A stretch of DNA of 46,240 bases from a bacterium (GTDB taxonomy: Bacteria > Bacteroidota > Bacteroidia > Bacteroidales > Muribaculaceae), in the NCBI GenBank assembly GCA_004563195.1, contig SFTJ01000016.1, forward strand, positions 1 to 46,240, written 5' to 3'. Each line of letters starts with the position of its first letter. Within the stretch, counting starts at the first letter, position 1. Position numbers and translations under genes: made by a program. Positions 1 to 8,524 of this stretch are shown piece after piece. Below the pieces are notes generated by a model that worked only from the letters and a program-made list of their open reading frames with translations, did not search any database and had not been told where the DNA came from.

Positions 1-266
1 TCTTTCTGTCCCAATCGCACCGAGATGAGTGTGGCACAACCCACACCCACAAGCGCACCAAATGCCGCCGATATGTTCATCAGCGGAAATGTGATGGCAA
101 GTCCGGATATGGCGAGAGGTCCCACACCTTGGCCGATAAAGATGCTGTCGACCATATTATAGAGCGAACTGGCTGTCATAGCCACTATTGCCGGAACGGC
201 ATATTGCCGCAATAACTTTCCCACAGGCTCCACTCCGAGCGCTGTGGCTCCTTTTATGTTTGCCAT
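1..266 (-). CDS. MATE family efflux transporter, N-terminal part (3' end outside window)
   Basis: The reading frame starts at the ATG whose complement is at 264-266 and runs off the left edge, so only about the first 88 residues are present. The start region reads MANIKGATALGVEPVGKLL, followed by a hydrophobic stretch with SSLYNMVDSIFIGQGVG and a Gly/Ala-rich segment ending in GVGCATLISVRLGQ. The pattern of YNMVDSIFIG, then two helices, then a GxGxAT-like turn is typical of MATE/MatE multidrug and toxin extrusion proteins. These are inner-membrane transporters with 12 helices that exchange cations for drugs or metabolites. The substrate cannot be read from the sequence. It is transcribed away from the window and has a candidate promoter at 313-344. 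Confidence 0.85.
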   Translation of the reverse strand, partial: MANIKGATALGVEPVGKLLRQYAVPAIVAMTASSLYNMVDSIFIGQGVGPLAISGLAITFPLMNISAAFGALVGVGCATLISVRLGQK

Positions 267-312
267 AGTCGTTATTCTTTTTATTATAAACCTGTTTCTA
301 TCTTTTTCACTG

Positions 313-344
313 CAAAGTTACTACCTTTTTATCGCTATTGCAAT
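313..344 (-). promoter_or_regulatory. Candidate promoter of the MATE gene
   Basis: On the minus strand a TAACTTTG box (313-320) fits the Bacteroidota -7 consensus TAnnTTTG. An ATTG (341-344) lies 20 nt upstream and matches the -33 TTTG in three of four bases. The box is 46 nt upstream of the MATE start. Confidence 0.5.
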
Positions 345-391
345 TTATATTAATCTTTACCCCGCCAATCTACACTTTCCGTGCCACACAC

Positions 392-448
392 AAAAAAGCC
401 GATGTCAAGACCTCTCTACCTGAGCGGCAGCATTGTCTTAACATCGGC
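392..448 (-). terminator. Rho-independent terminator of the NigD-like gene
   Basis: Arms at 398-411 and 435-448 pair over 14 positions with one mismatch (GCCGATGT/ACATCGGC, then AAGAC/GTCTT). On the minus strand the hairpin is followed by a run of six T (392-397). It lies about 50 nt beyond the stop of the lipoprotein gene. Confidence 0.8.
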
Positions 449-501
449 AATATGGTTCACAACCGGTTTCACCCCGACATCAGTCGGATTAACTTCGGAT
501 G

Positions 502-1224
502 TTATTGTTTCTTAAATTCGAGCGTCACGTAGTTGGTACCTCCCTGAGGATCGAGCATCTTGATGTAATAGCCCTTTACTGTAGGATTGGTCACAGGGTT
601 ATACTCGTCCGAAACTCTGAACGAAACAATGTCGCGAATCTTCTCAAGCTTTGAGCCATCGGTATCGCAGTCGTGGCGCATTTCCATATACACATAACCG
701 TCGGGCACTACAGCATCGGCGGGTATCAAGTTAGGAGTCGGCACGCAGAGAGCGAAGGTGTGCTCTGTTTCGGGATATTGGTAGTAGTCGACAAGAATAT
801 CAAACCAACCATCGGAGAAATTGTAGCTCTGGTTGTCGAACGACAAACTTGCCTTGCCATACGTCTCAAGTTCTTCAGCATCAGCCACATCGGTTACAAA
901 TGTGCCCATCGAGCATAATTGCAATGCCATCAGGCCGATAGTTTTGTCGTAGCCGGGTGTCACTTTCTCCTTTACCACATAGTAGTATACCAAAGCACGG
1001 CGGCCGTCTTGCTCGTTGAGTTTCAAGCTGGCGGGAACATCCACTGCAAAATATTTTCCATTTCCGTTCTCAAACCACACATTAGTGCCGTCGCTCTTGA
1101 TAATCATAAATTCATTCACATATTCCGGACGGTCGTCATCGCTATCACTATTGCACGATGTGAACGCTACTCCAAGAAGCAGGATTGTCACAAATACTGA
1201 CAAATGCTTTGCTAATGTCTTCAT
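502..1224 (-). CDS. NigD-like lipoprotein
   Basis: A 240-residue lipoprotein. The signal peptide is followed by a lipobox ending at Cys24 (FTSC). The next residues NSDSDDD are strongly acidic, which in Bacteroidota is the kind of signal that sends lipoproteins to the cell surface. The mature part resembles the NigD family: a small N-terminal beta domain with the RALVYYYVVKEK strand near residues 75-87, then a C-terminal beta-sandwich with the MEMRHDCDTDG segment near 180. NigD proteins were named from a bacteriocin-associated operon in Bacteroides/Prevotella, but most have no known role, and none can be assigned here. A second NigD-like gene lies about 2 kb away at 3214-3885 on the other strand. 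It is a single-gene unit with its own promoter and terminator. Confidence 0.8.
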   Translation of the reverse strand: MKTLAKHLSVFVTILLLGVAFTSCNSDSDDDRPEYVNEFMIIKSDGTNVWFENGNGKYFAVDVPASLKLNEQDGRRALVYYYVVKEKVTPGYDKTIGLMALQLCSMGTFVTDVADAEELETYGKASLSFDNQSYNFSDGWFDILVDYYQYPETEHTFALCVPTPNLIPADAVVPDGYVYMEMRHDCDTDGSKLEKIRDIVSFRVSDEYNPVTNPTVKGYYIKMLDPQGGTNYVTLEFKKQ

Positions 1225-1267
1225 ATTTCTATTCTTTCTTTTTTATAGTTTTTGATTATTTTCGTTG

Positions 1268-1275
1268 CAAAGATA
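1268..1275 (-). promoter_or_regulatory. -7 box upstream of the NigD-like gene
   Basis: TATCTTTG on the minus strand is a full match to TAnnTTTG, 43 nt before the start codon. A second possible box, TAACTTTG, lies at 1277-1284. No clear -33 TTTG is present at the usual distance from either. Confidence 0.5.
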
Positions 1276-1370
1276 GCAAAGTTATGCGTTATTATACCTG
1301 AATAAATATGTTTTAACGGTAAATTTATGCTTTTTTGCGTTTTATCTCTCCACCTAACGCAGAAAAATCT

Positions 1371-1378
1371 TAATTTTG
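1371..1378 (+). promoter_or_regulatory. -7 box upstream of the nucleotidyltransferase gene
   Basis: TAATTTTG fits TAnnTTTG and lies 72 nt before the chosen ATG at 1451. No good -33 box is seen at 19-20 nt. Its position supports the ATG at 1451 over an upstream TTG at 1403. Confidence 0.45.
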
Positions 1379-1450
1379 TAGTTTTAAGGCGCATCAACCC
1401 CATTGCGAAGGATGGGCGCACCTTTAATACAAATATTTATCTACACATAT

Positions 1451-2503
1451 ATGAACATCAACGATTTCATCATCTCTCACCGCTGCTCCGTGCTCGAGGC
1501 TCTCAGCAGGCTCAATACGCTGCCGGGCACTGCTATGACTCTGTTTGTTTGCGCCGACGGAAACCGATTGCTCGGCACGCTCACCGACGGCGACATTCGA
1601 CGCAGCCTCATAGCCGGCCACCAACTTTCCGACCCCGTGGAGCTGGTTATGCACCGCCAATGCGTGGCTTTCAAAGGCAACATCTCGATTGCCGAAGTGA
1701 AACGCTTGCGACAAAAGCGCATCACTCTCATCCCACACATCGATGCCGAGGGACGCATCGTTGATATTCTCGACTTCAATCGCATCCGCTCGATGCTGCC
1801 CATCGATGCCGTGCTTATGGCGGGCGGCAAAGGCGAACGCTTGCGTCCGCTCACACTCAACACCCCCAAACCGCTGCTCAAAATAGGCGACAAATGCATC
1901 ATCGACTATAATGTGGAGGCGCTGGCTCGATGCGGAGTGAAGCACATTTCGGTCACCACCAACTACCTCGCCGAGCAGCTCGAAGAGCACTTCTCCGTCC
2001 CCGTGGCCGATGTTAATGTGCAATGCGTTCGCGAACCTTATCGCATGGGCACCATCGGTAGCCTTGCGCTCATCGAGGAGTTTCACAACGATACCGTGCT
2101 GCTTATGAACAGCGACTTGCTCACAAGCATCGACTTCGAGGACTTCTATCTCGCTCACATCAACAACGATGACGACCTCACCGTGGCAAGCATTCCCTAC
2201 ATGGTGTCGGTGCCCTACGGAATATTTGTGCTCGACGGCGACCAAGTGCGTAGCGTGGAGGAAAAACCTACCTACAACTACTACGCCAACGCGGGCATAT
2301 ATCTCATCAAGCGCTCTCGTCTCGACATTATTCCTCGTGGCGAATATTTCGATGCCACCAATTTTATGGATGCTCTCATCGAACGCGGATTCAAGGTGAG
2401 CCACTTCCCCATCAACGGCACTTGGATTGACATTGGTTCGCCCAACGACTACAAGCATGCTCAGGACCTTATGCAGCACCGCAATAGTCTTATCAACCTT
2501 TAA
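1451..2503 (+). CDS. CBS-domain sugar-phosphate nucleotidyltransferase
   Basis: A 350-residue protein if begun at ATG 1451 (MNINDFIISH); a TTG at 1403 in the same frame would add 16 unlikely residues. Residues 1-110 form a pair of CBS domains, with LLGTLTDGDIRRSLI as the typical CBS core. From about residue 115 a Rossmann-like nucleotidyltransferase begins with VLMAGGKGERLRPLT, the GxGxRxxPLT nucleotide-binding loop. It continues with TPKPLLKIGDKCIIDYN and ends with GTWIDIGSPNDY. Such proteins join NDP to a sugar phosphate. Those with an N-terminal CBS pair resemble enzymes that activate sugars for surface glycans, and CBS pairs often sense adenine nucleotides. The exact sugar cannot be read. 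It lies 21 nt before lolD and may share a transcript with it. Confidence 0.85.
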   Translation: MNINDFIISHRCSVLEALSRLNTLPGTAMTLFVCADGNRLLGTLTDGDIRRSLIAGHQLSDPVELVMHRQCVAFKGNISIAEVKRLRQKRITLIPHIDAEGRIVDILDFNRIRSMLPIDAVLMAGGKGERLRPLTLNTPKPLLKIGDKCIIDYNVEALARCGVKHISVTTNYLAEQLEEHFSVPVADVNVQCVREPYRMGTIGSLALIEEFHNDTVLLMNSDLLTSIDFEDFYLAHINNDDDLTVASIPYMVSVPYGIFVLDGDQVRSVEEKPTYNYYANAGIYLIKRSRLDIIPRGEYFDATNFMDALIERGFKVSHFPINGTWIDIGSPNDYKHAQDLMQHRNSLINL

Positions 2504-2524
2504 GCACCGTTTTTCCCCACCACT

Positions 2525-3202
2525 ATGATAGAAATAAAAAACATCAATAAAAGCTACGGCTCGCTGCAGGTGCTGCGCGATGTGTGCGCCGTAATCGGCG
2601 AAAAGGAGGTGGTGACCATCGTGGGTCCCAGCGGCGCCGGCAAAACCACTTTGCTGCAGATTCTCGGCACACTCGACGCGCCCGATAGCGGCAGCATCGT
2701 TTACAACGGCGTGGATGTGCTCAAACTCAAAAGCAACCAACTCGCCAACTTTAGAAATCGCAACATCGGCTTCGTATTTCAGTTCCACCAACTCTTGCCG
2801 GAGTTTTCTTCGCTCGAAAATGTGGCTATTCCTGCCTTGCTGGGCGGCGACAAGCAGAGCGATGCCATGAAGCGCGCTGCCGAACTGCTCGACTATCTGG
2901 GCTTGAGCCAACGCTTGCACCACAAACCCGCGCAACTCTCGGGTGGCGAACGACAACGCGTGGCTGTGGCACGTGCGCTCATCAATCGCCCGGGCGTAAT
3001 CCTCGCCGATGAGCCTTCGGGCAGCCTCGACTCTGCCAATAAGCGCGAATTGCATCGCCTTTTCTTCAATCTTCGCGACGAGATGAACCAAACTTTTGTG
3101 ATTGTTACCCACGACGAATCGCTCGCCCACGATGCCGACCGTGTGCTTCACATGCGCGACGGCGTGATTGTGAACGATGAGAAAAACGACTTAATCATCT
3201 GA
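2525..3202 (+). CDS. lolD: LolD-type ABC transporter ATPase
   Basis: A 225-residue stand-alone ABC ATPase. The Walker A motif is GPSGAGKTT near residue 34, the Q-loop sits in the FVFQFHQLLPEF stretch, the signature is LSGGERQR, and Walker B is VILADEPSGSLD followed by an H-loop (IVTHDE). FQFHQLLPEFSSLENVAIPALL is close to the LolD group, the ATPase of the inner-membrane complex that releases lipoproteins to the periplasmic chaperone. MacB-type ATPases are near relatives and cannot be fully excluded. No LolC/E membrane partner is adjacent; in many Bacteroidales it is elsewhere. The next gene, 11 nt downstream, is itself a lipoprotein. Confidence 0.85.
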   Translation: MIEIKNINKSYGSLQVLRDVCAVIGEKEVVTIVGPSGAGKTTLLQILGTLDAPDSGSIVYNGVDVLKLKSNQLANFRNRNIGFVFQFHQLLPEFSSLENVAIPALLGGDKQSDAMKRAAELLDYLGLSQRLHHKPAQLSGGERQRVAVARALINRPGVILADEPSGSLDSANKRELHRLFFNLRDEMNQTFVIVTHDESLAHDADRVLHMRDGVIVNDEKNDLII

Positions 3203-3213
3203 TTGTCCGCTCC

Positions 3214-3885
3214 ATGAGAGGTGTTTTTTACATATTGCTGATCGCTTTGACGGTTTTAACGGCGTGCTCCGACCGCGACGTCGACTCCGACTCTCAGAAT
3301 GCCTATCGCTACGATATGGTAACTTATCTGGGCTACGATGAGGGCCTATTGCATTTCGACCGCATCGACCGAAACGATGGCGCACGAACTCGTCTCTATG
3401 GTTCTTACTCCTACGAACCTGCCACCGAGACGGGCTCGCGAGTGCTGCTGAGCTATTACACTCTGCCAGGCGAGCAAACTTCGCCCGATGGACAACGAAT
3501 TGCCGTGGCGGGATTCAGCAAAGCCACCACCGACACGCTGCGAATCACCAACTCTGCCCGCATCGACACCCTGCGCCGCGAACCTATTCGCCTCACAAGC
3601 ATCTGGCGCACCGGCAATTACATCAACCTGCATGGCGAAATAGAATACTCGGGTAAGCCGCGTTTCTTCTACCTCGTAGCCGACCGCTCCACTTGGGATA
3701 ACGACACCATCGACTGCTATTTGGTCAACAATTCGCTCAATCAGCAGCTCTACAACTGGCGCCGTTTCTACGCCTCGTTCTTCGTAGATGCTGCCCTCAA
3801 TAAAAATTCTTGCAAGGTGATTAGGGTATTTCTCAACGATGCCAAATTCTCCGATTGCAACAATTATTGCTTCAATAAGCAATAA
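3214..3885 (+). CDS. NigD-like lipoprotein, second copy
   Basis: A 223-residue lipoprotein with lipobox LTAC (Cys18) followed by SDRDVDSDS, again an acidic surface-export type signal. The strand RVLLSYYTLPG near residue 90 corresponds to RALVYYYVVKEK in the NigD-like protein at 502-1224, and the overall length and two-domain layout agree. The C-terminus (SFFVDAALNKNSCKVIRVF) is less acidic than the usual NigD sandwich and may be diverged. It follows lolD by 11 nt, so the two are probably co-transcribed. Function is unknown. The family call rests on the pattern and would be settled by a profile search against the NigD-like Pfam entries. Confidence 0.65.
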   Translation: MRGVFYILLIALTVLTACSDRDVDSDSQNAYRYDMVTYLGYDEGLLHFDRIDRNDGARTRLYGSYSYEPATETGSRVLLSYYTLPGEQTSPDGQRIAVAGFSKATTDTLRITNSARIDTLRREPIRLTSIWRTGNYINLHGEIEYSGKPRFFYLVADRSTWDNDTIDCYLVNNSLNQQLYNWRRFYASFFVDAALNKNSCKVIRVFLNDAKFSDCNNYCFNKQ

Positions 3886-3901
3886 TCCTAAAACTTTGCA
3901 C

Positions 3902-3909
3902 TACTTTTG
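3902..3909 (+). promoter_or_regulatory. -7 box upstream of DUF3467 gene and cysS
   Basis: TACTTTTG fits TAnnTTTG and lies 73 nt before the DUF3467 start. The -33 region is unclear. It would drive the DUF3467-cysS pair. Confidence 0.45.
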
Positions 3910-3982
3910 TAGTCGAAAACTGATATTACACAGAATTAATTAATAAAAAACGAACAATAATAGTTACTCAAACACTTATATT

Positions 3983-4291
3983 ATGGAGGAAAAAAAGATT
4001 CAAATCGACATTTCGCCTGAAGTGGCTCAAGGTAAATATGCCAACTTTGCTGTTATAGCTCATTCGGCCAACGAATTTATCTTCGATATGATATGTATGC
4101 TCCCCAACGGACCTAAAGCGGCGGTGCAAAGTCGCATAATCATGACTCCCGAAAATGCCAAGCAGCTGTTCTTTGCGCTGCAACACAATATCGAAAAATA
4201 TGAGAGCACTTTCGGACCCATCTCGGCGCGTCAACCAAAGCAAAACCCCGACGAGAAAATCACTTTCCTCGGTCCTAACGGTCAAGCATAA
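3983..4291 (+). CDS. DUF3467 family protein
   Basis: A 102-residue cytoplasmic protein with no signal or membrane segment. The features IDISPEVAQGKYANFAVIAHS, the EFIFDM core, RIIMTPENAKQLFFALQHN and a C-terminal FGPI match DUF3467, a small family widespread in bacteria and usually about 100 residues. FDF-type residues followed by a helix that caps a small beta-sheet are typical. The biochemical role is unknown. It is 47 nt upstream of cysS on the same strand and likely shares its transcript. Confidence 0.85.
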   Translation: MEEKKIQIDISPEVAQGKYANFAVIAHSANEFIFDMICMLPNGPKAAVQSRIIMTPENAKQLFFALQHNIEKYESTFGPISARQPKQNPDEKITFLGPNGQA

Positions 4292-4338
4292 CTCATTTTT
4301 TCACAAGTCAACAAAAATAATTTCACATCAAAAATAAA

Positions 4339-5820
4339 ATGACTGACAATAATACACTTCTCATCTTCAACACCCTCACACGCACCAAGATGGCATTCAA
4401 GCCTATTCACGAGGGACGTGTGGGTATGTATGTGTGCGGCCCCACAGTTTATGGCGACCCGCACCTCGGTCACGCTCGTCCTGCCATCACGTTCGACGTG
4501 CTCTATCGCTATCTCACTGCCCTCGGTTACAAGGTGCGCTATGTGCGCAATATCACCGACGTGGGCCACTTGGAGCACGATGCCGATGAGGGCGAAGACA
4601 AAATCGCAAAGAAGGCTCGCCTCGAACAACTCGAGCCTATGGAAGTGGTGCAATTCTATCTCAATCGCTATCACAAGGCTATGGAAGCGCTCAATGTGCT
4701 CCCGCCAAGCATCGAACCGCATGCCAGCGGTCATATCATCGAACAGATTGAATATGTAAAACGCATCATCGACTCGGGCTACGCCTACGAAAGCGACGGT
4801 AACATCTATTTCGATGTTCCTAAATACAACAAGGACCACCGCTACGGCAAACTTTCGGGCCGTAATGTGGAAGAACTCCTCAGCACCACTCGCCAACTCG
4901 ACGGTCAAAGCGAAAAGCGCAATCCCGCCGACTTCGCGCTCTGGAAAAAGGCTGCTCCCGAGCACATTATGCGTTGGCCTTCTCCTTGGAGCGACGGATT
5001 CCCGGGTTGGCACTTGGAATGCTCTACCATGGGCACTAAATACCTCGGCGAGGAATTTGATATCCACGGCGGCGGCATGGACCTTATGTTCCCTCACCAC
5101 GAGTGCGAAATAGCTCAGTCGGTGGCTGCTTGTGGTCACGATGCCGTTCACTACTGGATGCACAACAATATGATTACCATCAATGGTCAGAAGATGGGAA
5201 AATCGCTTGGCAACTTCATCACTCTCGAACAGTTCTTCAACGGCTCGCACGAGAAGCTCGCTCAGGCCTACAAGCCTATGACCATTCGTTTCTTCATTCT
5301 TCAAGCTCACTATCGCGGCACTGTCGACTTCTCTAACGATGCCCTTCAAGCCGCCGAAAAGGCTTACGAACGTATGATGGACGGCTGGAAACGCCTCAAC
5401 GACCTCAAACCTGCCGAGAAGAGTGATGTTGATGTTTCCGACTTGCGTCAACGTTGCTTCGATGCCCTTAACGACGACTTGAATACGCCTATCGTTATCG
5501 CTACGCTATTCGACGCTTGCCGCATCATCAATCAAGCCAACGATGGCAAGGCTGCTCTTTCGGCTGCCGACATCGAGGAACTCAAATCGCTGTTCCAACT
5601 CTTCTTGTTCGATATTCTCGGCATTCGCAACGAGGCTGACGGCAGCAACGGCGTTAACCTCAAACCCTACGAAGAGGCTATCGACTTGCTCCTCGACATT
5701 CGCAAGCAAGCTAAATCGAATAAGGACTGGGCTACCAGCGACCTTATACGCAACCGCCTCACCGAAATAGGTTTCGACGTAAAAGACACCAAGGACGGCT
5801 ACGAATGGAAAGTGAAATAA
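4339..5820 (+). CDS. cysS: Cysteinyl-tRNA synthetase
   Basis: A 493-residue class I aminoacyl-tRNA synthetase that charges tRNA-Cys with cysteine using ATP. The zinc-site Cys33 is in YVCGPTVYGDPHLGHARP, where HLGH (42-45) is the HIGH motif. The segment FPGWHLECSTM and then DLMFPHHECEIAQS carry the other zinc ligands. The KMSKS motif appears as KMGKS (285-289). The C-terminal DALR and anticodon-binding part follows through DWATSDLIRNRLTEIGF. Length is normal (about 460-500). It is followed by a hairpin terminator. The Gly in KMGKS is a tolerated variant in this family. Confidence 0.97.
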   Translation: MTDNNTLLIFNTLTRTKMAFKPIHEGRVGMYVCGPTVYGDPHLGHARPAITFDVLYRYLTALGYKVRYVRNITDVGHLEHDADEGEDKIAKKARLEQLEPMEVVQFYLNRYHKAMEALNVLPPSIEPHASGHIIEQIEYVKRIIDSGYAYESDGNIYFDVPKYNKDHRYGKLSGRNVEELLSTTRQLDGQSEKRNPADFALWKKAAPEHIMRWPSPWSDGFPGWHLECSTMGTKYLGEEFDIHGGGMDLMFPHHECEIAQSVAACGHDAVHYWMHNNMITINGQKMGKSLGNFITLEQFFNGSHEKLAQAYKPMTIRFFILQAHYRGTVDFSNDALQAAEKAYERMMDGWKRLNDLKPAEKSDVDVSDLRQRCFDALNDDLNTPIVIATLFDACRIINQANDGKAALSAADIEELKSLFQLFLFDILGIRNEADGSNGVNLKPYEEAIDLLLDIRKQAKSNKDWATSDLIRNRLTEIGFDVKDTKDGYEWKVK

Positions 5821-5849
5821 CCTCCATCTAAGCGCCATATACTAAAATT

Positions 5850-5895
5850 TCAGGCTGGACTTTCTCATGAAAACCCAGCCTGAATTATTTATTTT
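5850..5895 (+). terminator. Hairpin between convergent cysS and the AAA ATPase
   Basis: CAGGCTGG (5851-5858) pairs with CCAGCCTG (5875-5882), with A/T-rich sequence on both sides. It may serve both the plus-strand cysS and the minus-strand ATPase that ends at 5908. The T tract is interrupted, so it is weaker than the other terminators in the window. Confidence 0.6.
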
Positions 5896-5907
5896 CGCCG
5901 GCAGCAC

Positions 5908-7032
5908 TCAAAACGGCATTCGCCGCAACCACTCGCCCATAAACATATCGTAAATTACATATCCGCAAGGAGTTTTATATACCAACTCGTTATCAATCAA
6001 CTTCTTCAGCGCTGAACTCACACTGCTCGGTGTCCTTAGCTTGTGGCGGCTAATAAAGTCTCCTGCAAGCACTTCCTTAACGCATGTCTCGCGAGCAATA
6101 GCTTTCAACAGACGCAAATGCCCCGTCGAATAGTTCTTCAACACGCTCTCATACGAATAACTCTGCTCGGAAATAATCTGTTCTATGGCGTATGCCACCA
6201 TATCTTTATCCACATCACGATTATAGCCATACAGCCGGTTAAGTATACATTGAACATACCAGGTATGTCCGCCGAATTTGTCATATATGTCATCAAAAAT
6301 GGCGCGCTGAAGCTGCAAATTGTGCTCGGCAAAGTGTCCGATGGCGAAATCAGCATACGCTTCGCGCTCTATAGGTCCTATCGTAAGCAGTTGGGTGCTT
6401 TGATAGAACGGCCGCTTCGACGATGCGAACATCTCTTGCATTATGTGTTGCTTGCTTCCTGCAAAGATGAAGTTCACATTGGGCAAAAACTGAATATACG
6501 ACCGCAGCAGAGCCTCAATTCCTTTCTCGGGGTATTCTGCTATCTGCTGAAACTCGTCGATGGCGATATAACAACGTCGCTCCGACGCTCCAAGATATTC
6601 AAATATCTCTTTCAGAGTGCTCTCTTCTTCTTGCGGCGACACATCTATAGTCACTTTTGGCATCCCTGTTATCTCATCGAATGTGAAAACCGGACGGCAA
6701 CTGCGAATAAATTGCCCTATGCGGCTCACGGCTTTCTGTGCGGCAGTGTCCATCTTACCCAACACGCTATGAGCCAACAAACGCACAAAATCGCCCATCG
6801 ACTGGGTGGAATAAATGTCCATATATACTGTCACTATATCCGGATTTTGCTCCTTCAGACGATAAAAAGCGTGCTGCATAAGCCCTGTCTTGCCCATTCG
6901 GCGTGGGGCCACAAGCGTCACATTGCGGCCGTTGTGGAGCGCATCGAGTATCGACGCCGTTTCTGCTTCGCGATCGCAAAAATATTCCGGACTATGATAA
7001 CCGGCTATCAGAAAAGGATTATTTGGTTTCAT
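5908..7032 (-). CDS. AAA ATPase of the archaeal-type (Pfam ATPase_2) family with C-terminal winged helix
   Basis: A 374-residue soluble protein. The N-terminus PFLIAGYHSPEYFCDREAE followed by Walker A VAPRRMGKTGL (about 41-51) and Walker B CYIAIDEFQQIAEYPEKG (near 155-172) place it in the STAND-like ATPase_2 family. NFIFAGSKQHIMQEMF is the usual sensor region after it. The last about 90 residues (TPSSVSSALKKLIDNELV) look like a winged-helix domain. Such ATPases are abundant as single genes in Bacteroidales, with no established role. It stands alone between the suf unit and cysS. Its upstream region carries a 21-bp palindrome plus a third half-site (7067-7101), suggesting self-regulation; that is inference. 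Confidence 0.85.
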   Translation of the reverse strand: MKPNNPFLIAGYHSPEYFCDREAETASILDALHNGRNVTLVAPRRMGKTGLMQHAFYRLKEQNPDIVTVYMDIYSTQSMGDFVRLLAHSVLGKMDTAAQKAVSRIGQFIRSCRPVFTFDEITGMPKVTIDVSPQEEESTLKEIFEYLGASERRCYIAIDEFQQIAEYPEKGIEALLRSYIQFLPNVNFIFAGSKQHIMQEMFASSKRPFYQSTQLLTIGPIEREAYADFAIGHFAEHNLQLQRAIFDDIYDKFGGHTWYVQCILNRLYGYNRDVDKDMVAYAIEQIISEQSYSYESVLKNYSTGHLRLLKAIARETCVKEVLAGDFISRHKLRTPSSVSSALKKLIDNELVYKTPCGYVIYDMFMGEWLRRMPF

Positions 7033-7066
7033 ATTTTACTCAATTATTACGCAATTTCACAATCTG

Positions 7067-7101
7067 CGTTACGAAATTTTCGTAACGAAAGTATCGTAAC
7101 G
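7067..7101 (-). promoter_or_regulatory. Palindromic operator-like site and possible promoter upstream of the AAA ATPase
   Basis: A perfect palindrome CGTTACGAAA/TTTCGTAACG with one central base spans 7067-7087. A third half-site CGTAACG lies at 7095-7101, 14 bp from its like-oriented neighbour. A minus-strand TACTTTCG (7086-7093), one base off the -7 consensus, is embedded between the second and third half-sites, so a bound protein would cover the promoter. Confidence 0.6.
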
Positions 7102-7167
7102 CAAATATCGCAATAAAATATCAAACCGCCAAACAATCAGCCCAAAATTGCTCACAGCCAAATAAAA

Positions 7168-7202
7168 ACTAAGTCGGAGCCATCATTCTAAATGGTTCCG
7201 AC
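7168..7202 (-). terminator. Terminator of the suf operon
   Basis: Arms 7173-7183 and 7192-7202 form an 11-bp stem with one G-T pair and an 8-nt loop. On the minus strand it is followed by a T-rich tract. It lies about 30 nt past the sufS stop. Confidence 0.75.
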
Positions 7203-7230
7203 CTATTGCAATGTCTAACTGTATTCCAAT

Positions 7231-8460
7231 TTATTTATATCCAAACATCTTTGCCACGCGGGCGGTGGCGGCTACAAACTGCTCTACTTCTTCCATCGTA
7301 TTGTACACGGCAAACGAGGCGCGCACTGTGCCTTCTATGCCCAGACGATGCATCAAGGGCTGTGCACAATGGTGTCCGGTGCGAACGGCCACACCCAATT
7401 TGTCGAGCAAAAGACCTATGTCATAACTACTTACATTGCCCACAAGAAACGATAGAACGGCATCTTTATCGGCTGCTGTGCCGAAAATGCGCATGCCGGG
7501 TATCTGCATCAGGCCTTCGGTGGCGGCTTGAAGCAATCGGTGCTCATATGCTGAGATATTCTCCAATCCGAGTCCAAGTATATAGTCGATGGCGCGGCTG
7601 AAGGCGGCTATTCCCACAAAATCGGGTGTTCCTGCCTCAAACTTAAATGGCAGGTCGGCAAAGGTGGTCTTTTCGAACGACACCGTTCCTATCATCTCGC
7701 CTCCGCCTTGATAGGGCGGCATACTTTCGAGAAATTTTTTCTTGCCATAGAGCACGCCCACGCCTGAGGGGCCGTACATCTTATGCGCCGAGAAGGCATA
7801 GAAGTCGGCATCGAGGTCGCGCACATCCACCTTCATGTGTGCCACTGCCTGTGCTCCGTCTACGAGCACGGGGATGCCGTGACTATGGGCTATGGCTATC
7901 ATCTCCTTCACGGGATTGATGGTGCCGAGCACATTGCTCACATGGGCTATGCTCACCAAGCGGGTGTCATCGCCTATCATGCGCTCAAAGGCTGCCATAT
8001 CCACCTCGCCGGCGTCGTTGATAGGCACCACATTGAGGCGAATGCGCTTGCGGCGCTGAAGCAATTGCCATGGCACTATATTGGCATGGTGCTCCATGGC
8101 TGTCACTATTATCTCGTCGCCGTTGCACAGACGCTCGCCGTAGCTGCTTGCCACCAGATTGATGGCCTCGGTGGTGCCGCGCGTAAACACTATCTCCTCT
8201 ATCGATTCGGCGCCGATATATTGGCGCACTTTCTCACGCGTGGCTTCCACCATATCGGTGGCTTCCTGCGAGAGGGTATGCACTCCACGATGCACATTGG
8301 CTTTGCTGTGATAATACATCTGCTCTATGCCCTCCACCACACAGCGTGGCACTTGCGAGGTTGCTGCATTGTCGAGATAGATTAGCGGCTTGCCTGCCAC
8401 TGTACGCTCCAATATGGGGTAGTCCTTGCGTATCTCTTCTATGTTTAATATCTCTGACAT
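7231..8460 (-). CDS. sufS: Cysteine desulfurase SufS
   Basis: A 409-residue group II cysteine desulfurase that removes sulfur from cysteine with a PLP cofactor and passes it to the SufBCD scaffold. His226-Lys227 in YAFSAHKMYGP is the PLP site. The persulfide-forming Cys365 sits in RTGHHCAQP, the short-loop type of SufS. YLDNAATSQVP at the N-terminus and TRGTTEAINLVA (near 93-105) complete the fold-type I pattern. It is the last gene of cvpA-sufB-sufC-sufD-sufS and is separated from sufD by 64 nt. No SufE or SufU partner is in the window. Confidence 0.97.
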   Translation of the reverse strand: MSEILNIEEIRKDYPILERTVAGKPLIYLDNAATSQVPRCVVEGIEQMYYHSKANVHRGVHTLSQEATDMVEATREKVRQYIGAESIEEIVFTRGTTEAINLVASSYGERLCNGDEIIVTAMEHHANIVPWQLLQRRKRIRLNVVPINDAGEVDMAAFERMIGDDTRLVSIAHVSNVLGTINPVKEMIAIAHSHGIPVLVDGAQAVAHMKVDVRDLDADFYAFSAHKMYGPSGVGVLYGKKKFLESMPPYQGGGEMIGTVSFEKTTFADLPFKFEAGTPDFVGIAAFSRAIDYILGLGLENISAYEHRLLQAATEGLMQIPGMRIFGTAADKDAVLSFLVGNVSSYDIGLLLDKLGVAVRTGHHCAQPLMHRLGIEGTVRASFAVYNTMEEVEQFVAATARVAKMFGYK

Positions 8461-8524
8461 CTGTTAATGGTCTTCTTCGTTGAGTAGTTGTTCGCTTCGA
8501 TTGCGATTGTTCTCTCTATTTTTC

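Noticed and set aside
1424..3151. A 575-residue minus-strand open frame
   Set aside because: It lies opposite the nucleotidyltransferase and lolD genes, which have clear motifs; its product has no recognisable family and is a shadow of those genes.
4282..5451. A 389-residue minus-strand open frame
   Set aside because: Shadow of cysS, rich in His/Val/Glu as expected for the opposite strand of a well-coded gene.
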